Assembly: GCF_000378425.1 (NCBI RefSeq) | Contig: NZ_KB899828.1 | Span: 1-64,000, forward strand | Reading direction: 5' to 3' | Source: Cohnella laeviribosi DSM 21336 | GTDB taxonomy: Bacteria; Bacillota; Bacilli; Paenibacillales; Paenibacillaceae | DNA: 64,000 nucleotides | Part shown: piece by piece, positions 55,425 through 62,285 of the stretch | How the letters are laid out: every line of letters starts with the position of its first letter | Position numbering within the stretch: the first letter of the stretch is position 1 | Position numbers and translations under genes: made by a program | The notes under the pieces: generated by a model | Databases searched by the model: none | What the model saw: the letters and a program-made list of their open reading frames with translations, nothing else | What the model was told of the DNA's origin: nothing

Positions 55425-56282
55425 CTACTTCATCCCGGTAAGCGCGATGCCTTGAAGAATCCGTTTTTGAAACACCAGAAAAACAAGGATGAGCGGGATG
55501 ACGGACACGGTCGCTCCGGCCATGATCTGAATCCAGCCGCTGTTGTCCTTCAGCTCGCTCGAGAAATACACCATGCCGACCGGAAGCGTATACTTCGTCT
55601 CCGTCTGCAGGACGATAAACGGCCAGATGAACTGATTCCAGCCCGATATGAAGCTTAAAATCGCCAGCGTGACGATGGCGGGCTTCACGAGCGGAACCGC
55701 GATATGGGCAAAAATCCTCCACTCGCTCAAGCCGTCGATGCGGGCGGCGTCCAGCAGCTCCGAGGGCAGCGACTCCATAAATTGCTTCATCAGAAAGATC
55801 CCGAACGCCGTAATCAGCCCGGGCAGCAGCAACCCGGCGTACGTATCCGCCAGATGCAATTGCGACGCCAGCAAATACCACGGAATGATCAACATCTCCG
55901 TCGGAACCATCAAGGTGCTGATGATGAAGAGAAAAATGATTTTTTTGCCGGCAAACGAGAACTTGGCAAGCACGTATCCGACCGCCGTATCGAAAACCAA
56001 TACCGACGCCGTCGTAATCGCCGCCACGGCCGCGGTATTGGCGATCCAGCGGCCGAAAGGGGCTTTGGCAAAGATATCGGCGTAATTGCCGAGCGTCGCC
56101 GGCGAAGGAATGAGACCCGGGTCGAACAAGTGTTGAGGCAGCTTAAGCGAAGAGGTCACCATCCATACGAAAGGAAACAACGTGATCCACACTCCGGCCA
56201 ACAGCAGCGCGTACCGAATCGCTGCGGACATTCCCCGCCCGATGGAACCGCGCCGCGCCTGATCGGTTGCAACCCGACTCAA
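55425..56282 (-). CDS. Carbohydrate ABC transporter permease (MalG-like)
   Basis: A 285-residue CUT1 permease, last gene of its operon. N-terminal helix YALLLAGVWITLFPFVWMVT, PTEMLIIPWYLLASQL, the EAA loop ELLDAARIDGLSEWRIFAHI followed by AVPLVKPAIVTLAI, and about six membrane segments. The upstream partner permease ends 15 bp before. The start is the first in-frame ATG at 56282. Not closely similar to the permeases at 0.6-2.4 kb. Confidence 0.93.
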   Translation of the reverse strand: MSRVATDQARRGSIGRGMSAAIRYALLLAGVWITLFPFVWMVTSSLKLPQHLFDPGLIPSPATLGNYADIFAKAPFGRWIANTAAVAAITTASVLVFDTAVGYVLAKFSFAGKKIIFLFIISTLMVPTEMLIIPWYLLASQLHLADTYAGLLLPGLITAFGIFLMKQFMESLPSELLDAARIDGLSEWRIFAHIAVPLVKPAIVTLAILSFISGWNQFIWPFIVLQTETKYTLPVGMVYFSSELKDNSGWIQIMAGATVSVIPLILVFLVFQKRILQGIALTGMK

Positions 56283-56297
56283 CCGTTTCCCCTCCCG

Positions 56298-57233
56298 TCA
56301 ATATTCGACTTTCCTGTTCAGGACTTTGAGCTGCAGCAGGGTGAACGCCAGGATGAGGACAAACAGAACGACCGTGGCCGCCGATGCGCTGCCCATCTCG
56401 AAGCTTTTGAACGCCAGCTTGTAGATATGGAAGACGAGTGTTCTCGTCGAGTTCAGCGGACCGCCGTCCTGCGTCATGCTGACGATTTGGGCGAAAGCCT
56501 GCAGGTACGAGATGCCCGCGATAACGGCGGAAAACAAGATGACGGGGTTAAGCAGCGGGATCGTAATATGCCGGAACCTGCGCCAGGGACCTGCGCCGTC
56601 GATATGCGCGGCCTCGTAGTACACGTTGGGGATTCCCTGCAGCCCGGTGATGAAAATCAGCATCTGAAAGCCCACGCTCTGCCAAATCATCGAAAGGGCG
56701 ATGACATAAGGCGCCTGATGCGGGGATTGCAAAAAAAGCTGGGCGTCGAGGCCGAGTTTCAACAGCGCGGCGTTCACCCAGCCGTTCGGCATCAGCAGCC
56801 AGCGGAACACCCAACTGACGGCGACGATGCTGGTGACGTACGGAATGAAGTAAACCGTCCGGAAAAAGCCGCGAAACCGGGTTACGCTCTGCAGCAGCAG
56901 CGCGACGGCCAGTCCCGCCGCAAGCTGTCCGGGAACGCCGACGGCCACGAACAAAAACGTATTGCCGATCGATTTGCGAAACACTTCGTCCGCGAACAGG
57001 CCCTTGAAATTGGCCAAGCCGACATAAGGCTTGTCGGGCGACAATACATCCCATTCGCGGACGCTGATGTTAAACGAATACACGATCGGCACAAGCCGCG
57101 TGCCGATAAAATAAAGCAGCGGGAGCGCCAGCATAAGATAAATGAACAGGTAGCGCTGCGTCTTGTAGGTCAACCGGATCGACAGCAGCCTGCGCCCCGC
57201 CCGCGCGCTTTGCCGGATGGCATTCGCAATCAC
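56298..57233 (-). CDS. Carbohydrate ABC transporter permease (MalF-like)
   Basis: A 311-residue CUT1 permease. N-terminal helix YLFIYLMLALPLLYFIGTRL; family segments YSFNISVREWDVLSPDKPYV then GLANFKGLFADEVF; EAA loop NVYYEAAHIDGAGPWRRFRH then ITIPLLNPVILF. It begins 24 bp after the binding-protein gene and ends 15 bp before the MalG-like permease. Confidence 0.93.
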   Translation of the reverse strand: MIANAIRQSARAGRRLLSIRLTYKTQRYLFIYLMLALPLLYFIGTRLVPIVYSFNISVREWDVLSPDKPYVGLANFKGLFADEVFRKSIGNTFLFVAVGVPGQLAAGLAVALLLQSVTRFRGFFRTVYFIPYVTSIVAVSWVFRWLLMPNGWVNAALLKLGLDAQLFLQSPHQAPYVIALSMIWQSVGFQMLIFITGLQGIPNVYYEAAHIDGAGPWRRFRHITIPLLNPVILFSAVIAGISYLQAFAQIVSMTQDGGPLNSTRTLVFHIYKLAFKSFEMGSASAATVVLFVLILAFTLLQLKVLNRKVEY

Positions 57234-57257
57234 GCGCTCAAGCCTCCCTTTCTAGCC

Positions 57258-58619
57258 TTATTTTTTATCCGCCTTGGCCCAATACTCGTCATACAGCTTC
57301 TGCGTTTTGTCCACGAGGCTCCGGAACGCCTTCTCGACGGGCACATTTTTCAGCAGCACTTCATTCGTTGCGTCGACGAACAGCGTTCTTTCGTTGGCCT
57401 CGTCGATAAAGAAGTGCGCCTTGCTGTTTTCCAGTTGGGCGATAAACGGCCCCAGCTTCTCGTCATGCAAATATTTGTCCTGCGAAGCGACCGCTTTCTG
57501 CGCCGGAAGCTCGCCTACCTTCTCGACTCACTGCTCCTGAACCTCCTTGCTGGTCAAAAACTGCAGGAACTTGGTGGCGGCCTCGAGCTTGGCTCCGGAC
57601 ACGTTGGCCGGTATGGCGTTCGCCCAGAACGAGGACGGGGTCGACTTGCTCTTGTAGGAAGGCAGCGGAGCAATGCCGTAGTTCAGGTCCGGCGCATCCG
57701 TCTTGAGCGAGCCGAGGCGGAACGAGCCGTCGATGTTCATGGCCGCGTGGCCGGTTTTGAAGGCGGTCGCGTCGTCCGTGAAGACGCCCGTCGTGCCGAC
57801 TTTATGCTTGAGCGCAAAGTCGAGCAGGTATTGGAACGCCTCCAGTCCCGCCGGCGAATCGGCCCATAAAAGGCGGCGGCGGTCTTCGCTCAGATCTTCC
57901 CCGCCCGCCTGATGCAGCAGGCCGTCGCGGTACCAGTGGTGAAGCTGCGCGCCCGGCTCCCAGGCAAGGCCTTCGACGACGAATTGCCCGTTGGCATCCT
58001 TCTCCGTCAGTTTAATGGCCGCCTCCACAAGCTCCTCCCAGGTGGCCGGAGGCTCCGCGATATTCGCCTTGGCGAACAGATCCTTATTGTAGAACAGCGC
58101 CAACGTGCGAACGGCCGTCGGAATCGCCCAGTAGCGGCCGTCGATTTTGGCCGCGCTCACCAGCGGATAATAATCGCTCTCGATGCTCGCCGCCGGGAAA
58201 GCCGATTCGGGAAGCGGCTGCAGGAAGCCGGAAGCTACGTATTGGGGCAGCCATCCGTAGTACAGGTTGATCACGTCCGGACCCTTGCCGGCCGGAACGA
58301 GCGTGGCGACCTTTTCATTGTACTGGTCGTACGGGAAGTTCGTCTGTTTGACGACAATATTCGGATTTTGCTCCTGGAACTGCTTGATCAGCTCGTCAAT
58401 AAGGGCGACCTTGGCGGGATATTCATATTGCCAGTATTCGATCGTAACCTTTTCCTGCTCGGATTTCGGGGAGGACGAAGCGGACGATGACGAACCGGAG
58501 CCCGGCGAAGGGGAAGCCGGCCCGTCCGCCTGTTTCCCGCCGCCGCATGCGGCCAGCAGCAAAACGAACGCGAGCGCCAGAATGGATAAAGCTTTCGCAT
58601 TACGGGAATAGGTTGTCAT
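57258..58619 (-). pseudogene. Sugar-binding lipoprotein gene with an in-frame TGA
   Basis: Family-1 binding protein, lipoprotein signal ALSILALAFVLLLAAC, then a Ser/Gly/Pro linker and the mature domain (VTIEYWQYEYPAKVALIDEL). Translation from the ATG at 58619 stops at TGA (57528-57530) after LTSKEVQEQ, but the same frame continues for 90 codons with typical family sequence (VEKVGELPAQKAVASQ, then FIDEANERTLFVDATNEVLL) to 57258. In relatives the interrupted position is usually tryptophan, so TGG has probably become TGA. The truncated protein would lack the last ~20% of the C-lobe. The start overlaps the amidohydrolase stop by 4 bp. Confidence 0.85.
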
Positions 58620-59599
58620 AATCGGGCAGTCTCCTTTTGTTCGGATATGGGTTCGGATTTTGGTTCGGAAAAGGGAACGGACGGCTCCAGATTCAGCAGC
58701 TTTCGGGCGTTGTTGCCGAAGATGAGCTCCATTTCCGCATCGGAGAAGCGAAGATCGCGCGCCACGCGCGTCTGTTCCTGAAGATAGCGGTAATTGTAGC
58801 CGCGGGGGAAGCCGAGCGAATCGGTGCCGAAGATGATCCGTTCCGGGCCGATCAGCTCGTACGTCTTGCGGAACAAGGTCTCCAGCGTCAGCTCGTACGG
58901 CATCCAGCGGATCCATTGGTTGGAGCCGGACGTATCGACGTACACGTTCGGACAGCTCCAGCACAAATGCAGCAGCTCCTGGAAATAACCGCAGCCGAAA
59001 TGCGGGATGATAAACGGAATGTCGGGATATTGGCGGGCCACGTTAAAGATGGAGAGCGGATTGATGTTCAGATGCCGGACAATCCCGCCGGCATGGCCCA
59101 GCAGGCCGAAATGGATCAGCACCGGCAGCTTCCGTTCCGCCGCAAATGTCCATACGGGCGTAAGCGACTTGTCGTCGAACGGAATTTGGGTCAGCGGTCC
59201 GAACAGCTTGTAGCCTTTGAGGCCCAGCTCGTCGACTGCGCGCTTTAACTCCTCCGCGGCATCGGGCCGTTCGATGGAGTGGGAGGCGAAGCCGGTAAAC
59301 CGGTCCGGCGCCTTGGCAATTTGCTCGGCCAGATCGTCGTTGGTCCAGCCGGTCAGAAAATTGAGCCCCCCGATGCCGTAGCGGTCCAGCTCGTCCTTCC
59401 ACCGGTCGATCAGCGGCCGGTTCGCCGCTTCGGGATCGGGCTCGGAGGTCCGGAAATCCCACGTCAGGCGCATCCGTTCGGACCGCTCGAGGCCGTACCG
59501 GACAATCTTTTCGTGCCTTTCGTGCGCGAACGGATAGTCGTAAGGCAGATGACCGTGAATATCGAACACTTTGAAACCGGCTCTAAACAAAGGTATCAC
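58616..59599 (-). CDS. Amidohydrolase family 2 (PF04909-type) protein
   Basis: A 327-residue TIM-barrel metal-dependent hydrolase. Metal-ligand motifs: FDIHGHLPY near the N-terminus, VLIHFGLLGHAGG, IIPHFGCGYFQELL and IIFGTDSLGFPRGY, then LIFGNNARKLLNLE. Relatives hydrolyse or decarboxylate small cyclic or aromatic carboxylates; the substrate here is unknown. The gene lies between a lyase-like gene (about 50 bp upstream) and the sugar-binding protein gene (4-bp overlap), so it probably processes the transported compound. Confidence 0.88.
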   Translation of the reverse strand: MIPLFRAGFKVFDIHGHLPYDYPFAHERHEKIVRYGLERSERMRLTWDFRTSEPDPEAANRPLIDRWKDELDRYGIGGLNFLTGWTNDDLAEQIAKAPDRFTGFASHSIERPDAAEELKRAVDELGLKGYKLFGPLTQIPFDDKSLTPVWTFAAERKLPVLIHFGLLGHAGGIVRHLNINPLSIFNVARQYPDIPFIIPHFGCGYFQELLHLCWSCPNVYVDTSGSNQWIRWMPYELTLETLFRKTYELIGPERIIFGTDSLGFPRGYNYRYLQEQTRVARDLRFSDAEMELIFGNNARKLLNLEPSVPFSEPKSEPISEQKETARL

Positions 59600-59647
59600 T
59601 CCTCCTGTCGGATGGTCCGATTTTGCCGCATCCCTCGGGCTCCCCTT

Positions 59648-61156
59648 CTAGGAGCGAAGCCATTCGGCCAGAATAAGGTCCAGCTCCTTCAGCTTGCGCT
59701 CAAGCGAGGCGCGCGTGCGCCGCATCCATTCGTACGCCTCTGCGTGCCTCTCAGCCTGCACCGACAAAGCACGGGCCACCTCCTGCGGATTCGGGCCGCC
59801 GGGAAGGCTGCGAACGGCGACAAAATGCCAGGGATCGAGCGCCTGTCCGAGCTCGTCGCCGCTTAGGCCCAGCGGCCGGCCAACGACCTTCAGCGCCGCC
59901 TCGTTCAGCATCTCGACCGTAAGCTCGCGCACGGTGAGCCCTGCGGCATCTGCTTTTTGAACGAGCGCCGCCACGACGGTGTGCGCGGTCCGAAACGTCA
60001 AGCCCTCCTTGCGCACCAGCGTATCGGCCAGCTCGGTCACGGTGGCGAAGCTGGCCTCCGCCCGCTTGCGCAGCACATCCCGGTTGATCTCCAGCGTTTC
60101 GATGATCCGCGCTAGCAGCCGGCAGACCGCCTCCAGCGTATGCAGGCTTCTCCAGGCGTAAGGCTGCAAGTCGTCCTCCGTGTCGACGATATCGCCGAAG
60201 GGCGTATTGTGGATCATCGTCAGCACCGTCGCGGCGTCGCCCGCGCAGCTGGACAGCAGGGAGCGCACATGCTCGACGGATACCGGATTGCGCTTCTGCG
60301 GCATGATCGAACTGATCTGGACGTACGGCGCCGCCACCCGCACGGCGGAAAACTCCTGCGTTCCCCACAGCAGCAGCTCCTGGGCGAACCGGCCCAGATT
60401 AAGGGCAGCCAGCGAAACGGCGGCAGCGATCTCTCCCACATAGTCCGCTCCGCTGACCGCGTCGTACGCGTTCGCAATCACCTCGTCGAAGCCGAGCAGC
60501 TCGGCCGTCCGCTCGCGGCTGATCGCGAAGCCGGACGTGGTCAGGGCAGCCGCGCCCAGACTGCTGCGGTTGCAGTTGGCATACGCGGCCCTAAGGCGCC
60601 TGATGTCGCGTCCGAGCGAATCGGACACGGCCGCGATATAGTGCGCGACCGTTGTCGGCTGCGCTTGCTGCGTATGTGTGTAGCCGATCATCAGCGTGTC
60701 CGTATGGGCGCGCGCCAAGCCGATCAGCCGCTCCTGAAGCGCGATCGCGGAATTCAAGGCGGCCAGCAGCTTGCCGCGCAGCACGAGCCGGTAAATGGCG
60801 ATGCCCATATCATTGCGGCTTCGGGCCAGATGCAGGTTGCCCGCCACTTCGCCCGCCAAGGCGAGCAGTTCATGCTCCACTTCAAAAAACAAATCCTCAA
60901 ACCGGCCGGTATAGCGGTTGGACCGCAGCTTCTCCGTATTCAGCTCCAGCAGCGCCCGGGCGATCGCTTGGGCATCCCGTTTGGCCACCAGGCCTTGCTC
61001 GTAAAGCATGATCAGGTGCGCCTTGTTGACGGCGATCATCGGGCCCAGCAGCTCTTTCTTGGCCTGATCGTAAGCCGGCTCGAGCACAACTTCGGCATAC
61101 GTTTTCCCAGGAAAGCGCGTCCCTTCCTCCGCTCCCCGCTCCTGTACGTCTTTCAC
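59648..61156 (-). CDS. Argininosuccinate lyase-like protein
   Basis: A 502-residue member of the fumarase/aspartase/argininosuccinate lyase superfamily, which eliminates fumarate or similar acids. The signature ISSIMPQKRNPVSVEHVRS carries the catalytic serine loop; GNLHLARSRNDMGIAIYRLV and IGYTHTQQAQPTTVAHYIAA match the ArgH substrate and proton-donor regions. The protein is about 40 residues longer than ordinary ArgH, and argG is not nearby. Its operon with an amidohydrolase and sugar importer suggests a catabolic paralogue. AGGAG lies 8 bases before the GTG at 61156. Confidence 0.82.
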   Translation of the reverse strand: MKDVQERGAEEGTRFPGKTYAEVVLEPAYDQAKKELLGPMIAVNKAHLIMLYEQGLVAKRDAQAIARALLELNTEKLRSNRYTGRFEDLFFEVEHELLALAGEVAGNLHLARSRNDMGIAIYRLVLRGKLLAALNSAIALQERLIGLARAHTDTLMIGYTHTQQAQPTTVAHYIAAVSDSLGRDIRRLRAAYANCNRSSLGAAALTTSGFAISRERTAELLGFDEVIANAYDAVSGADYVGEIAAAVSLAALNLGRFAQELLLWGTQEFSAVRVAAPYVQISSIMPQKRNPVSVEHVRSLLSSCAGDAATVLTMIHNTPFGDIVDTEDDLQPYAWRSLHTLEAVCRLLARIIETLEINRDVLRKRAEASFATVTELADTLVRKEGLTFRTAHTVVAALVQKADAAGLTVRELTVEMLNEAALKVVGRPLGLSGDELGQALDPWHFVAVRSLPGGPNPQEVARALSVQAERHAEAYEWMRRTRASLERKLKELDLILAEWLRS

Positions 61157-61189
61157 CTTTTTCACTCCTGTCCGGCCGGGCTTATCTAC

Positions 61190-61235
61190 CTCCAAAAAAA
61201 CAAAAGAGACCAAGCCCTAACGGGCATTCGGTCTC
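61190..61235 (-). terminator. Intrinsic terminator in the leader of the lyase-like gene
   Basis: Minus-strand GAGACC(61230-61235)/GGTCTC(61206-61211) with inner GCCC/GGGC, followed by TTTTGTTTTTTT. It lies between the promoter at 61348-61376 and the gene start at 61156, so read-through must be allowed or regulated. Confidence 0.75.
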
Positions 61236-61341
61236 CAGTTGTCCGGTAGATATGATAGGGGCCGTATTTTTTCCAAAGAAACCTGCAGCCTAAGCCGCAA
61301 GCCGATCAAATCCGATAATACAAACTGGTTATGTTGTTATT
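61206..61341 (-). ncRNA. Structured 5' leader, candidate attenuator or riboswitch
   Basis: The predicted transcript starts near 61341. The leader can form a closing helix CCAGTTTG (61321-61328) with CAACTGG (61235-61241), which adjoins the terminator's 5' arm, and an 8-bp hairpin CTTGCGGC-UUAG-GCTGCAGG (61282-61301). GGTTTC upstream could pair with GAGACC to form an antiterminator. The pattern suits a switch, but I could not match it to a known riboswitch or T-box. Confidence 0.45.
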
Positions 61342-61347
61342 TACTGG

Positions 61348-61376
61348 ATTTTAACACCGCTTCCAAGGAGCGTCAA
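61348..61376 (-). promoter_or_regulatory. Sigma-A promoter with cre-like site, lyase-like operon
   Basis: Minus-strand TTGACG (61371-61376), 17-bp spacer, TAAAAT (61348-61353). The spacer contains TGGAAGCGGTGTTA (61352-61365), one or two mismatches from a cre consensus and 12 of 14 identical to the cre-like site at 10323-10336. CcpA binding here would block RNA polymerase. Confidence 0.6.
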
Positions 61377-61433
61377 TGCATTTCCTAATAGATCATTCCT
61401 ATATTTCGATAAAAAATCGTTTGCGCCGGCCGT

Positions 61434-62285
61434 TCACCGGATTTTCCGGTAAATCCGGTATTCCTCGTTCCACGTCTCGTAGCAGTCGGCGTATCGGGTA
61501 AAGGCGATCGACTCCTTGCCGCCCAGAATCAGAAAGCCGCCCTTCGCCAAACTTTCGAACAACAGGCCGTGCACGCGGTCGCGAAGCTCCGAATTAAAGT
61601 AAATCAGGACATTGCGGCAAAAAATGACGTGAAACTCGTTAAACGACTGGTCCGTGACCAGATTGTGCTCCGCGAATACGATCCGTTCGTGCAAGCGGCG
61701 TTTCATCAGCACCAGATCGTGCTCTCTCTCGCAGTAGTCGGAAAAATCCGACTTGCCGCCGGCCAGCTCGTAATTTCTTGCGTACTGGCCGCATCTGTCG
61801 GCGGGGATGATGCGCTCCCGCGCCCGCCGCAGCGCGCTGCGGCTGATGTCCGTCGCGTAGAGGCGGGATTTGGCCAAAATCCCCTCTTCCTCGAACAAAA
61901 TGGCGGTCGAGTACGCCTCCTCGCCGGAAGCGCAGCCGGCGTGCCAGACGCGCACGAAGGGAAGGCGGCTTAAGATCGGCGCGATCCGCTCCCGGAGGAA
62001 AAGGAACAAGCCCGGGTCCCGGAACATCTCCGTCGCCGGGATGACCAAGTCGGACAGCAGCCGTTCGAACGAATCCCGGTCGTGCAGCACTTTTTCCTGC
62101 AGCGCCGATATCGTGCCCAGACGCTCCAGGTTAATCCGGTGCCAAATGCGGCGGCGCAGCGACGGGAAGGCATAGCGGCGAAAATCGTATCCGTACCTGC
62201 GGTAAACCCCTTCCAGCAGCAGCTCGATTTCGAGTTTTTCCAGCTGTTCGTCGGCGCCGGGCAATTGCTTCAGTTCGGCGTTCAT
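61434..62285 (-). CDS. CheR-type protein-glutamate methyltransferase
   Basis: A 283-residue SAM-dependent methyltransferase. The N-terminal CheR helical domain is followed by the SAM-binding motif RVWHAGCASGEEAYSTAILF and the motif LYATDISRSALRRARER, then FHVIFCRNVLIYFNSELRDR, the strongly conserved CheR signature. RBS AAAGGTG lies before the ATG at 62285, whose ATGA overlaps the kinase stop. CheR beside hybrid kinases usually belongs to stand-alone signalling modules rather than flagellar chemotaxis; no che genes are present here. Confidence 0.92.
   Translation of the reverse strand: MNAELKQLPGADEQLEKLEIELLLEGVYRRYGYDFRRYAFPSLRRRIWHRINLERLGTISALQEKVLHDRDSFERLLSDLVIPATEMFRDPGLFLFLRERIAPILSRLPFVRVWHAGCASGEEAYSTAILFEEEGILAKSRLYATDISRSALRRARERIIPADRCGQYARNYELAGGKSDFSDYCEREHDLVLMKRRLHERIVFAEHNLVTDQSFNEFHVIFCRNVLIYFNSELRDRVHGLLFESLAKGGFLILGGKESIAFTRYADCYETWNEEYRIYRKIR

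Noticed and set aside
57528-57530. In-frame TGA as a selenocysteine codon
   Set aside because: Sugar-binding proteins have no selenoprotein relatives, the expected residue is probably tryptophan, and no SECIS-like hairpin is evident after the codon.
61206-61341. Leader before the lyase-like gene as a T-box, purine or guanidine-I riboswitch
   Set aside because: The T-box sequence (GGGTGGNACCGCG) is missing. A TCTACC element recalls the purine switch, but the rest of the core (CCGTAAAT, GACTATG) is missing. The guanidine-I core is also absent.
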